Below are positions 22,381-34,352 of a stretch of 64,000 nucleotides of DNA, one piece after another. The stretch comes from Ariolimax columbianus (Eukaryota > Mollusca > Gastropoda > Stylommatophora > Arionidae). Every line of letters starts with the position of its first letter. Within the stretch, counting starts at the first letter, position 1. The notes beneath the pieces were generated by a model. The model made no database searches. It was given only the letters and a program-made list of their open reading frames with translations, and had not been told where the DNA came from. Position numbers and translations under genes: made by a program. The stretch covers positions 78,940,547 to 79,004,546 of the forward strand of contig JAVGWX010000005.1 of the NCBI GenBank assembly GCA_036924085.1, written 5' to 3'.

Positions 22381-22929
22381 TTAAATTCATTGTTAGTATT
22401 GCGCCACAAAATGTTGCATACTATTCAGTTTTTGCATCGCTTTGAATAATCGTCTTTTTATTTCCCTTGCACAAGGAAAGCTTTTATGCAGAAACATAGA
22501 AATAAAGGTGTTGAAATATGCACTCTGGAATCGAACCGTTGTCATCCAGGTATACACAGCGCCTTACTACACAAACAGGACATTCGTGGGGATCCGTCCA
22601 ACAGAACAGTCCACATCGTTTAATGGATAACGTTAACGAAGCTTTCCTTCACGTCCATCTCGCAGCTTTGGAATATTGACCTGGTTCAGTCCAGACAAGA
22701 GAATAGATCTTATCGTGCAATAACTGCTCTGTCACCAGAAACAGAAAATCTGCACACCTTATTGTCTGTGTGGTTCATAGACAAACATTGATCTTTTATT
22801 TGTCTTAATGTAAATGTCGGTCATAGACCCACAGATACCCTGTACATGTCTTGATACATGTGTAGGTCATGGACGAACAGTATTCAGTAGTACAGATTGA
22901 GTCATGAGCATTGACCACAACAAATAGCC
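22381..22929. other. No gene seen
   Basis: Nothing recognised; one 62-codon frame only. Confidence 0.35.
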
Positions 22930-23285
22930 ACAGAGGTGAAGACATTCAATTATGCCGATGACATAGCAGTCGCTAAGGAAATGGGGTTGAATAGGTTGAG
23001 CACAAATTGATGCCCTTACCGTTTATTACAAGAAAAGTCACCTCAAACCAAATTTCAACAAAACCCAAGTATGTGATCACCACATCAGAAACAAAGAGGC
23101 AAAAAGAAAACTATAGATCAATTGGCAAGGACACAAGCACAGTACGACTCTGAAATACCTACGGGTAACATTGGATTGTACGCTATCATTTGCTATACAT
23201 TGTCAGAAAACAACACGGAAAATACATGCGAGAAATAATTTCATTAAAAAAAAGACCCAAGGTACCATATGTTTAGACACCAGGT
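22930..23285 (+). pseudogene. Jockey-like LINE RT remnant (YADD region)
   Basis: Starts with VKTFNYADDIAVAKEMGLNR (about 22938-22997), which keeps the YADD catalytic pair of reverse transcriptase. It is followed in a shifted frame by LTVYYKKSHLKPNFNKTQVC (about 23010-23070), RNKEAKRKL, a stop, INWQGHK, LKYLRVTLDCTLSF (about 23152) and ARNNFIKK. The order matches the post-palm region of Jockey/CR1-like ORF2. The element stops near 23285, about 100 bp before a B insertion. Confidence 0.78.
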
Positions 23286-23385
23286 GCAATGCACAAGACT
23301 AAAAGCTAGACAAAACTCTTTTACAGTCAACACAGCCTCTCCAAACTAATTTCAGAACAACAGCGTCGAAAAATGAAATGAATTG

Positions 23386-23743
23386 GCTTGGCTTGGCTTC
23401 GTTCATTCTCAATCTCCCACTACCAAACACTGAAAGGGCTTAAGTAGCAGCATGTAGTCCATAGAACGGAATGCGTTGTGTCGTAGTTTACAGCTTGACT
23501 GCGATATTTGTACCTTTCGGTCCAACACATCCGACTTCAGCAAGCATTTTTTGAGTACCGGGTTAGCATTCCCTCTTCGATCCCTTCGCCTTAGCCAGTC
23601 TGCCCTGCTGCAGCCTGTTATCCATGATCATCGCGTGGAAGTGTAGAAGGCTCTTGGCAGCTTTGGTTCGCTGGCCCTGACACTAGCAGTCACCTATGAG
23701 TCGCTGACCACTGCAGCTCATGCGCTGCTCAGCATCTTGATTT
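23386..23743 (-). mobile_element. Dispersed element B, copy 3, complete
   Basis: A 358-bp B copy between near-identical 11-bp repeats (GAAATGAATTG at 23375-23385, GAAATGATTTG at 23744-23754). It starts GCTTGGCTTGGCTTCGTTCA and ends CTGCTCAGCATCTTGATTT. Gives the same limits as copy 1, confirming the unit. Confidence 0.75.
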
Positions 23744-24049
23744 GAAATGATTTGAAGCAGGTCCCCCAGATCAAGTTGCGAGGGGGAACCTGCGCTCGGA
23801 CACTACCTGTCTTACGCAACATGGAGGCCACTGAATTGACTCCAAGCAGGTGTATCATTATGTTGGAAGAACTTAAAAAGATAGGGATACAGGGATGATA
23901 CGACTATGGAGCACCACAAGATCTAGACAACATGATGATCTGCTCAAACGTTCTGGGAACATGCAATATGGATGACTTGTTTAGAGGGAACGACAAGGTA
24001 ATCCACGTTGCCGAACGCTGTAAACATGATGTCTAACTGTGATATCCAG

Positions 24050-24415
24050 GACATGAAAAGTTAGTATCCCAACCCCAAAAAGTCCACTGCGATCTTCAGA
24101 AAGGAGATACTTAAGGAAGGTGGTCCAAGTGACAAGAAGGGACAAAATACGTAATCAGACAATGCCAAAATTCTAAAAATCCAACTTCTGCATGCCTCTG
24201 GAGCAGCCTCAACTGAGGTAATTTGGTCATGTCTGTAGAATTAGAGACGACCAGATACCATGGTAATTATGGGATACCAAAATCCAGGGGTCCAGACCTC
24301 ACCAGGACGCCCTAAGCTTCACTGGGAAGACAGCATACGACATCCAATAAGAGACCGATGACTGGACTGGAACCAGACCAGAAGGAGGACAAATAGAACA
24401 GTCTGGCGATCTCGC
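24050..24415 (+). pseudogene. LINE ORF2 C-terminal remnant
   Basis: Reads RRYLRKVVQVTRRDKIRNQT (about 24102), then LEQPQLR, a stop, FGHVCRIRDDQIPW (about 24199-24262), then WDTKIQGSRPHQDA and a C-terminal DWTGTRPEG. The FGHVCR and KIQGSRP-x-x-x-P pattern is typical of the tail of endonuclease-type LINEs. Distinct in sequence from the tails at 22.0-22.4 and 56.9 kb. Confidence 0.7.
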
Positions 24416-25375
24416 TGACAAACCCCTTCACATCAGGGCAGAAGAGTAGTGGCTAAGTAAGTAAGTAAGTTTTAAAATTACAAACATGATCATTAAAGAA
24501 AAAGATATCAAAAGGTTAGGAAACTGATAATAAACTTGCTTCGGAGTTTCACAACTTCGTATTTATCTCAAGAAATAATTAGTACAGATTTACAAACCTT
24601 CTCAGTTTAAGAATAAAATACTGTAAACATCGATATATACAACTGAAATAAGCAAATAAGCTTTGGGGGAACGCAATAATTATGAGAACGTAAAGGGTTT
24701 GCAAGAATAAAATGCTTAAGAATCAAGTGGTGTGTGTTGTTTAGTTGCTGTAAAAGATCAAGCGCTTCTAACACGTTAGCCCTTCAGTCAGATGGTAATT
24801 TCAAGTATTTGATTTTTGAAATTTGAAAAAATGTCTGTGTTGGCCTAAAGGTAATACATTCATTGGACTAACTAATGATGTTACTCAGAGAAAGATTAAA
24901 ATCGTGACCAAACTACATTTATTTCCACTTCTTGTCTCTGTTGTGCTTCTTACATAGCGAAAAATGAAATTTGCGGCTGGTTCCTGTTTTAGGAAGCCTG
25001 CACCAAAGTACTGGTAGCGTCTAGTGGTTATTGTGATATTCTGTGAGAATTTGTTTTACATTTACCAACTTTTCTACCATGCTACGCTTCATGTGTAACA
25101 CGACATCATGCTTTCAAACACGAGGAGAAAACATATTTTGTAAATAATAATAATAAAGATAAGGCTTCTGAGCGGTCACAAGGTAACACTGGAAACTGAT
25201 TTGTCCATTGAGAGATGAATGACGGTTGTTCTTGACAGGTCCATTCAAAAAATATTGGAGATACTAACATTTTCTCATTGCACGTCATTTCATAGGTGAT
25301 TACACCACCATCAAGCTATAACGATATAACCAGTAGCAACGTTACAAAGGCTGATTGAACAAATTAACAGCCCAG
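24416..25375. other. No gene seen
   Basis: AT-rich; a GTAAGTAAGTAAGT motif near 24456 and a short AAT run near 25146. No transposon protein or array recognised. Confidence 0.4.
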
Positions 25376-25789
25376 TCATTGAGTTTGATACAAAAATAAA
25401 GACATTGAAGACAAATACAATGGTAAGGTTAAGCAACATAGGCAAATAAATATGATCATCAATGAAGAAATAATCGAGCAAGTACATAAATTTACATAAA
25501 TGGGGTAAACCATAACAGGATATACCCGCAATGAGATGGAAATTAATATAAGGATTGCATTGACAAAAAAGGTCTTCAGCGAAAAATATACATTGCTAAC
25601 CTCAAAGAATATCAGGAAAGAAGTGAGGAAAATAATAATCACTACTCGTGTATCGCCAATTTCAAATGTGGCTGAAATATAGACTCTGGCAAAGAAAGAT
25701 GGAGTCAAACTTTGAAATCTCGTGCTATCGTAGAATGAAAACAGTGAGTTAGGCAGAAAGAAGATGCTTTCACTGAGGTAGGCGCACAC
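25376..25789 (-). CDS. Hydrophobic ORF of uncertain reality (137 codons)
   Basis: One of the few longer frames not explained by a repeat. The predicted product is rich in Ile, Leu, Phe and Ser and has about three hydrophobic stretches long enough to span a membrane (around residues 48-62, 72-88 and 105-130). A TRVVIIIFLTSFLIF segment faintly recalls the start of a transmembrane helix in rhodopsin-type receptors, but I cannot find enough conserved residues to assign a family. T-rich minus-strand DNA gives such residues by composition alone, so chance is a serious alternative. No neighbour, exon boundary or promoter supports it. Confidence 0.2.
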   Translation of the reverse strand: MCAYLSESIFFLPNSLFSFYDSTRFQSLTPSFFARVYISATFEIGDTRVVIIIFLTSFLIFFEVSNVYFSLKTFFVNAILILISISLRVYPVMVYPIYVNLCTCSIISSLMIIFICLCCLTLPLYLSSMSLFLYQTQ

Positions 25790-27020
25790 AAACAGTTATT
25801 ACCAATGACAGAGAAACGAAGATTGGGTTAGCTGGAACTTAATATGCAGCATGAAAGTCATCTACAGAAGATACTAGAGGGCAAGATTCAGGAGAAAAGA
25901 GAAAGAGAGCGACTCTTAGCTTGCGAGGTTATTCTTAATTTAGCCTCTCAATTCACAAATTTAGAGGAATATGTACTACATTCCTATGTCTCTTCCCCCC
26001 CCCCCCCCCCAATCTCTCACTAATGGTTAGACCGCGTCAAACTCTGTACGTTATACACAACACAATTAGCTGTTGTGTAGTTAACATAACATTTTACTAA
26101 TGAGCATATGTAAAGGTAGCTACCATACTACTCTGCTATGTCTGTCATTGTATCTTCATCCTCACTGAGTTTACTGACCGACTAAGTGGTGTAGCGGTTA
26201 AATTATTTGCCTTTCGAGTTAAGTGAACCTATTTTGTAATATCGTTTCGTTACATTTCAGTATATTATGACGTAAATTGCTAAAGAAAAGAACGACAACC
26301 CTTGCAAAGACGTATGTTTGCACTTGTAAATTGGTACCTGACTGTTAACGAAGTCACAGTGACCAGGAAATGAACTGGTTGCAAAACATCAAAAAAGCTG
26401 TGACCTGACCTCGTAAATAAGGTCTTTAAAATTTCATCCCTCTCAACAATGCCTTCTTTGAGGCTACCTGTTTTTAACTATTTATAAACATGTATCCCGC
26501 GTCAGTTGTTAGAACCCTCGTTTCAATAATTAGCCCTCATCTATTTCTCTAATGAAAACACGCTGAATATATTATCTTACTTATTATGTTGTCACCTCTC
26601 TTATATTCCCATTTGATTTTTTCATCTGTTTTTACCCCAACAATCGATATTATCTGCATGTTCTATAACTTTTTGTTGTGTTTCTCATTCCGTACTCTTT
26701 GTTCCTCCTTCCGCTCTGCTGTTTCTAATGACAATTTTCATGATAAGATTAAAGAGCATGTTATTAGTTGTTTTAAGATCATCTGGCACGATGACATGGT
26801 CGTACTGTGTTTCCTTTTATGCTATGTTGAGAATCGACGGCAGTGTCATCCGGAAAGACTCACTGGTGCTCCGTTTCCCTCAGTTGGTGGTGAAAGGTGT
26901 GAATACGGATGGTTCCATTAGCCACAGGTTGTACAAATTCCTGTTCCGTTCTCATCCAGCTCGGCCCACGATTTCTTTCAAAATTCTGTGGGTTGGAGTT
27001 CAACGATTGTGTTTTGTTAT
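25790..27020. other. No gene; C16 homopolymer
   Basis: A run of 16 C at 25995-26010. Frames at 26586-26921 and 26728-27024 have no recognisable domain. The region grades into the GGTTTGT array. Confidence 0.4.
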
Positions 27021-27024
27021 TTAA

Positions 27025-28855
27025 GATTTTATGTTTGTGATTTGAGGTTTGTGGTTTGTGGTTTGTGGTTTGTGATTTTAGGTTTGTGGTTTGAGGTTTG
27101 TGGTTTGGGATTTGAGGTTTGTGGTTTGAGGTTTGTGGTTTGTGGTTTGTGATTTTAGGTTTGTGGTTTGTGGTTTGAGGTTTGTGGTTTGTGATTTGAG
27201 GTTTGTGGTTTGAGATTTTAGGTTTGTGATTTGAGGTTTGTGGTTTGAGATTTTAGGTTTGTGATTTTAGGTTTGTGGTTTGTGGTTTGTGGTTTGTGAT
27301 TTGAGGTTTGTGGTTTGTGGTTTGTGATTTGAGGTTTGTGGTTTGAGGTTTGTGATTTGAGGTTTGTGGTTTGTGGTTTGAGGTTTGTGGTTTGTGATTT
27401 GAGGTTTGTGGTTTGAGATTTTAGGTTTGTGATTTTAGGTTTGTGGTTTGAGATTTGAGGTTTGTGATTTGAGGTTTGTGGTTTGTGGTTTGAGGTTTGT
27501 GGTTTGGGATTTGTGGTTTGTCGTTTGAGGTTTGTGATTTTAGGTTTGTGGTTTGAGGTTTGTGATTTGAGATTTGAGGTTTGTGGTTTGAGGTTTGTGG
27601 TTTGAGGTTTGTGGTTTGTGGTTTGAGGTTTGTGGTTTGAGGTTTGTGGTTTGTGGTTTGTGGTTTGAGGTTTGTGATTTGAGGTTTGTAGTTTGTGGTT
27701 TGAGGTTTGTGATTTGAGGTTTGTGGTTTGTGGTTTGAGGTTTGTGATTTGAGGTTTGTGGTTTGAGATTTTAGGTTTGTGATTTGAGGTTTGTGATTTT
27801 AGATTTTATGTTTGTGATTTGAGGTTTGTTTTTTGTAGTTTGTGGTTTGTGGTTTGTGGTTTGTTGTTTGAGGTTTGTGGTTTGAGGTTTGTGGTTTGTG
27901 GTTTGTGGTTTGAGGTTTGAGGATTGTGGTTTGAGATTTTAGGTTTGTGATTTTAGGTTTGTAATTTGGGTTTGAGGTTTGTGGTTTGAGATTTTAGGAT
28001 TTGATTGTGATTTTAGGTTTGTGTTTGTGGTTTGTAGTTTCAGATTTTAGGTTTGTAATTTGGATTTGTTGTGTCAGATTTTAGGTTTGTAATTTGGGTT
28101 TGAGGTTTGTGGTTTGAGATTTTAGGATTTGATTGTGATTTTAGGTTTGTGTTTGTGGTTTGTAGTTTCAGATTTTAGGTTTGTAATTTGGGTTTTGTGG
28201 CTTGAGATTTTAGGTTTGTAATTTGGGTTTGAGGTTTGTGGTTTGAGATTTTCGGTTTGTAATTTGGGTTTGTGGTTTGAGATTTTAGGTTTGTAATAGG
28301 ATTTTAGGTTTGTGGTTTGTTGTTTCAAGGTTTAGGTTTGTAATTTGGGTTTGTGGTCTGTGGTTTGTAGTTTGAGATTTTAGGTTTGTAATTTGGATTT
28401 GTGGTTTGAGATTTGAGGTTTGTAATAGGATTTTAGGTTTGTGGTTTGTTGTTTCAGATTTTAGGTTTGTAATTTGGGTTTGAGGTTTGTGGTTTGAGAT
28501 TTTAGGTTTGTAATTTGGGTTTGTTTGTTTGAGATTTTAGGTTTGTAATTTGGGTTTGAGGTTTGTGGTTTGAGATTTTAGGTTTGTAATTTGGGTTTGT
28601 TTGTTTGAGATTTTAGGTTTGTAATTTGGTTTGTGGTCTGTGGTTTGTAGTTTGAGATTTTAGGTTTGTAATTTGGATTTGTGGTTTGAGATTTTAGGTT
28701 TGTAATAGGATTTTAGGTTTGTGGTTTGTTGTTTCAGGGTTTAGGTTTGTAATTTGGGTTTGAGGTTTGTGGTTTGAGATTTTATGTTTGTTATTTGGAT
28801 TTGAGGTTTTGTGGTTTGAAATTTGAGGTCTGTTTGGGTTTTCAGTTTGTTTTTT
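27025..28855 (+). repeat. 7-bp-based GGTTTGT array, 1.8 kb, almost free of C
   Basis: Heptamers GGTTTGT, GGTTTGA, GATTTGA and GATTTTA in changing order; from about 27950 longer units such as GATTTTAGGTTTGTAATTTG recur. The plus strand has very few C over 1.8 kb, so strand asymmetry is extreme. The TTTTAGGTTTG word is reminiscent of telomere-type repeats, but there is no exact telomere motif run. Frames on the minus strand (KPQTSNPNYKPK-like) are artefacts. Confidence 0.92.
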
Positions 28856-28863
28856 TGGTTTGA

Positions 28864-28990
28864 GCCAGCTGGGCCAAAATTTCGGGTAGCTTTTCCTTGG
28901 CACTACAGCCAGCTGAGCCGAAATAATTTCGGATAACTTTTCTTTGACACAACAGCCAGCTGGGCCAAGATTTCGGGTAGCTTTTCTTTG
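28864..28990. repeat. About 45-bp repeat, nearly 3 copies
   Basis: GCCAGCTGGGCCAAAATTTC / GGGTAGCTTTTCCTTGGCAC units, directly after the GGTTTGT array and of quite different composition. Confidence 0.75.
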
Positions 28991-29715
28991 CATGAGCAAC
29001 AAGCAAAACTTGAAATTGTTGTTGATGATTACGTTTCACAACGAAACCTAGCTCGAGTGGTTCCGTGATGAACAGAATAGAACCACCAAAACTTGCCAAA
29101 GCATGTTGCAATATGCGACTAAAGAAGATTATCTAAAGAGGAATATCGAAAGAACCAGTGAACCCATTAGTCTGACCTTTATGGCGAATGAGAGTCGTTT
29201 ATCTTTCCATATATGTTCAATCGTGCAAGCGTTGCTGTTGTTTGTGTTATTCTGGTCAGGACCTTTGGTTTTGATCCCTCATGCGTGATTGTTTAGCCGA
29301 GATATTTGAAACGGCTCACTGTTTAAAAATCTTGCTGTTCATTTGCTTTCTTTGCTAGCCCCATTTATAAGTCGGCATCGTTTTATTTTATTTATCTTTG
29401 TTGTTGTTTTCTGTTTGTTTTGCTGCTGGCGTTTTTCTAACAGTTGCAGTTTTAAAAATCCCTTTGATCCTTGTTTCTGTTGCACTGTTCTCTATGATGA
29501 AGTTGTTAGCCCCGCACTCAACCCTCTTTGTGTGCCGTTTTTGGTATGCGTATTAAGAAGAAGAGATCCTGTTCTTCTCTTTAAAAATAAGAGGATGACG
29601 AACTCCCAGAGATGAATGTTGGCTAGAAGAATATAACAAAGGGACATTTATAATACGAGAGTTATGATTATAATGTTTGGGGAGAAACTAAACAAATAAA
29701 ATTACTATAATTACT
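28991..29715. other. No gene seen
   Basis: Short frames only (29103-29288, 29343-29615), none with a recognisable domain. Confidence 0.35.
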
Positions 29716-29719
29716 ATAC

Positions 29720-30298
29720 TGTGTAATTATTGTACAAACACACGATTGGGACATACATTACAACATATGAAATCTGAACATATATTCTGAAACCCCACAC
29801 GATGGAGACATACATTGTACAAACAGGACATTTTGAAATACAGTCACATACATTCTGAAACTCCAAATGAATAGGACATACATTACACAAACACAAGATT
29901 GAGACATACATTCTACAAACACACGATTGGGACATACATTCTACAAACATACGACTGGGACATTCATTCTACAAACACACGACTGGGACATACATTCTAC
30001 AAACACAAGATTGGGACATTCATTCTACAAACACAAGATTGGGACATTCATTCTACAAACACAAGATTGGCACATTCATTCTACAAACACAAGATTGGGA
30101 CATTCATTCTACAAACACAAGATTGGGACATTCATTCTACAAATACAAGATTGGGACATTCATTCTACAAACACAAGATTGGGACATTCATTCTACAAAC
30201 ACAAGATTGGGACATTCATTCTACAAACACAAGATTGGGACATTCATTCTACAAACACAAGATTGGGACATTCATTCTACAAACACAAGATTGGGTAA
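29720..30298 (+). repeat. 28-bp minisatellite with homogeneity gradient
   Basis: Unit contains TTCTACAAACACAAGATTGG then GACATTCA. Right of about 30000 units are nearly identical (about 10 copies); to the left they diverge step by step and below 29890 are barely recognisable. Period 28 is not a multiple of three but the unit lacks stops in any plus frame, so all three frames stay open. Confidence 0.92.
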
Positions 30299-31230
30299 TT
30301 ACCGTACAGATACATATAAATGACCCATCTAAAATGAAACTAACATTTGCTGTGTGAGCGCTCACTTAAGTACCATGGACTCTCAACAGTAATGGCACCA
30401 GGAAATAATCCCAGTCCTGACATTATGAGACAGTTTCGAAGCATTTGACTGATCCGAGGAAGGCCCTACACGTTCGTGCTTGATGACAGTATTACTGGAA
30501 TCAAATCAGTTCAGCCTGGACTGTTTCCACTGACTTTAATACTTTCAGATTTATTAAAGGTTGTCACATCCCACGATCGAGCGGTTTGTGGTTATCTACT
30601 ATAAATGGTGTATTAAGTATTGGTCTTACAAGTCTCTTATTGTCATCTCCGTTTATTCCTGTATCTATCTGGGACACGCGAAAAGAATACGACCACTGTA
30701 ACTTTTCCAGCGTGTTGTAAAAGGTGACTAGAGAAAATCTTGCTAGAGGCTAGCAACCTCATCATGTAAAAGTATAACTGCTGACACCTCAACCGCAAAA
30801 GGTCTGATATATTTGTGCTATAAAGAGGCCAACTTGGAGCAATATAACGATTCAATAAATCAATCAATTAATCAATCAATCAATCCATCAATAAATTATA
30901 TATTGATATGGACAATGTTTTTAGAGCTATCATTAAATTCTAGAAAGCTATTCCCCACATATGCGCACATCTACCTTTCTCTCACTCTCCCCCTCAATAT
31001 GGAGTCAGGAACCTAGTTAGCTGTCCGTGTTTCTACCATCATTATCATAATCGTCATCATAATTCTTACAATGACCATCACTAGTATTATCTTTACATTA
31101 TTAAGCTGGTTTTTTTCCGTCTAGCAGAAGCATTTTTTTTCATTCACACCTACTGATCCTTCAGCGACATCATAATCCTCCACACATTCTGATGATACAC
31201 ACACATATCCTAATGCGTCACGCAAATCTG
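30299..31230. other. No gene; small CAAT repeat
   Basis: AATCAATCAATC-type repeat at about 30855-30895. No coding or transposon signal recognised. Confidence 0.4.
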
Positions 31231-31234
31231 GTGA

Positions 31235-32020
31235 TCGTTCATAAACACAATCTGGTCCTTAACACACACCTGATGATTTTTCACACACACCTAGTGATCC
31301 TTCACACACACCAGATGATCTTTTACAAACACCTGGTGATCTTTCATACACAACTGCTGATCCTTCACACACACCTGGTGATCTTTCACACACACCTGGT
31401 GATTTTCCACAGACACCTGGTGATCCTTCACACACACCTGATGATCCTTCACACGCACCTGGTGATCCTTCATACACACTTGGTGATCTTTTACACACAC
31501 CTGGCGATCCTTCACTCACACCTGGTGATACTTAACTCACACCTGCTGTTCGTTGATAAACTCATTTCAAGCCCTTCACACACACCTGGTGATGCTCCAC
31601 ACACATATCTGGTGATCCTGCACACACATCTGGTGATCCTGCAGACACACCTGGTGATACTTCACACACCTGGTGATCCTGAACACATCTGGTGCTCCTA
31701 CATACACCTGGTGATCCTGAACACACCTGGTGCTCCTGCACACACACCTGGTGATCCTGAACACATCTGGTGCTCCTACATACACCTGGTGATCCTGAAC
31801 ACACCTGGTGCTCCTGCACACACACCTGGTGATCCTGAACACATCTGGTGCTCCTACACACACCTGGTGATCCTGAACACACCTGGTGCTCCTGCACACA
31901 AACCTGGTGATCCTGAACACACCTGGTGCTCCTACAAACACCTGATGATCCTGAACACACCTGGTGCTCCTGCACACACACCTGGTGCTCCTGCACACAC
32001 ACCTGGTGATCCTTCGCACA
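31235..32020 (+). repeat. 21-bp repeat passing into a higher-order array
   Basis: The left half (31260-31640) has 21-bp units CACACCTGGTGATCCTTCACA with many variants. The right half (31660-31990) alternates GGTGATCCTGAACACA and GGTGCTCCTGCACACA units in blocks of about 38 and 76 bp. Frames of 288 codons (plus) and up to 162 codons (minus) follow from the period and are not credible genes. Confidence 0.92.
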
Positions 32021-33185
32021 AATCTCACAGAATTTCAGTAGATCTAGCAAATTGTTAGCATGTATCTCTGGTCATACAAAACATAGAGGCATGTTACATG
32101 ACGCTTATGTGCTCACAGCAACGAAAGAATACACCCTAGTCTGGTCTTTCTTTTATCAATGGAAGCTGAACATAACCTTGAACACATCTCGTTATCTTCA
32201 AATATGTTGGTCAAACTCTACAAAGACAAAAACTAAAGCGGTTCAAACTCTAGTTTTCATGATCACGGTGTCAAAGACAGCCATAGCCGAGAGGGGAACG
32301 GATTCTAAGCTTTGAGCTCTAAATTCTACCAGGGCATGCGCAAACTATAGATCGTGATAGAAACGTCTACCTGATCTTTGCACCACGAGACCTCATACAA
32401 GAGGAGGGTCTAGGTGTTAGTCTCTGCGCTTTATAGCAATAATGTTCTATGTAGATGATGTGGAAATTGATCCACAAGAAGAAAAACTGATTTGAAGCAA
32501 CCTGCTGCTTTGCTTGCATGTAGTACGGTGATAGCTTAAGGCTATTGGGAGTTCGCCAGATTCACAAGACGTTCTGAAAGTTGATGGGCCGGACAGGGCA
32601 AAACTGAAAGGCGCGGACGTTAAAGATTAGCTGTAGAATGAGGAACATAATATTTTCCATTAAAAAAATCAAGAGCAAACGAAGAAGAAAATCATAACAG
32701 GAACTGACAGAATATGTAAATGAGATCGCTATCTGGGTTCAGCTTTGACATTTTGATATGTCACGGAGACTTGCAAATGTCCACCGAATAATTTTTAATC
32801 CACATTTGGTCCGTATAACGATCGAGTTATTCTTCCTGGGATGGACACTCGTGGGTTGATATGATGGCGTGAGTACGCACTATAATTAGTTCTTACAAAA
32901 TGTTAATATTTAAGCTTGACAAGTAGTAAAGGGAACACGTACCAAATATTTTGGATTATGTGTGAATTTGAATTGAAGTCTGTAACAGTCAAAGTCTTGA
33001 ACTCAAATAAACTCATCATCTTATCCATGCAACAGATCTGACATACTCAGTTGAAGGAGAACACGTACATTCGATACCTAATAGTAGCCATGAGACCTTT
33101 CAGCACAACTTTTCAATGGCGTCATATCAGATACTAATAGCTACGTTTTTACCAAAACGTGCTACGCAAACTACAGACAACTGGG
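32021..33185. other. No gene seen
   Basis: A 1.1-kb stretch without arrays. The TAGCCGAGAGG word at about 32284 resembles a tRNA A box, but no B box follows at the right distance. Nothing else found. Confidence 0.35.
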
Positions 33186-33189
33186 GATG

Positions 33190-34138
33190 AATACGAGGAA
33201 CATACTGTTTATATAGTATGAACAATACGAGGAACATACTGTTTATCTAGGATGGACAATACGAGGAACATCAGGAAAATACGAGATACATACTGTTTAT
33301 ATAGTATGAACAATACGAGGAATATACTGTTTATATTGCGAGAACAATACGAGGTACATACTGTTTATATAGCGAGAAGAATACGAGGAACATACTGTTT
33401 ATATAGGATGGACAATACGAGGAACATCAGGAAAATACGAGATACACACTGTTTATATAGCAAGAACAATACGAGGTACATACTGTTTATATAGTCAAAA
33501 CATACGAGGAGTATACTTTTTATATAGCGAGAACAATACAAGGTACATACTTTTTATATATGATGGACAATACGAGGAACATCAGGAAAATAAGAGGAAC
33601 ATCAGGAAAATACGAGGAACATACTGTTTATATAGTATGAACAATACGAGGAACATACTATTTATATAGTATGGACGATACGACAACATACTGTTTATAT
33701 TGTCAGGACAATACGAGAAACATACTGTTTATATAGTTAGGACAATGCGAAAACATACTGTTTATATAGCGAGAACAATACGAGGAACATACTGTTTATT
33801 TAACGAGAACAATACGAGGAACATACTGTTTATATAGTCAGGACAATACGAGGAAAATACTGTTTATATAGTCAGGAAAACACGAGGACGATACTGTTTA
33901 TATAGTCAGGACATTACGAAGAACATACTGTTTATATAGTCAGAAAAATACGAGGAACATACTGTTTATATAATCAGGAAAATACGAGGAACATACTGTT
34001 TATATAGTCAGGACAATACAAGGAACATACTGTTTATATAGTCAGGACAATACGAGGAACATACTGTTTATATAGTCAGGACAATACAAGGAACATACTG
34101 TTTATATAGTCAGGACAATACGAGGAACATACTATGCA
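33190..34138 (+). repeat. 34-bp minisatellite, about 28 copies
   Basis: Unit contains ACAATACGAGGAACATACTG then TTTATATAGTCAGG. Left copies are mixed with GAACATCAGGAAAATACGAG variants; right copies from about 33830 are more regular. Confidence 0.92.
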
Positions 34139-34214
34139 GGAAAAAGGAGTAAAAGAAAGAACACACTAAAATCACCGAAGGCCTGCTTATTAAATACCAG
34201 AATGTAACGTTTTA

Positions 34215-34352
34215 TTTAGCTACACACATACACGCACATAAACACATACATACACATACACACACATACACATGCATACATACACATACATACACCCATA
34301 CATACACATACACACATTCACACACACACACATACACACACACACACATACA
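34215..34352 (+). repeat. CACATA / CA microsatellite
   Basis: ACACATACATACACATACAC-type repeat ending in a CA run. Confidence 0.92.

Noticed and set aside
27025..28855. True interstitial telomere
   Set aside because: No exact TTAGGG, TTAGG, TTTAGGG or other known telomere motif repeats in series; only a loose resemblance, kept as a finding to check.
31192..32058. 288-codon plus frame and 150-162-codon minus frames
   Set aside because: 21-bp repeat periodicity opens both strands; no non-repeat domain at either end.
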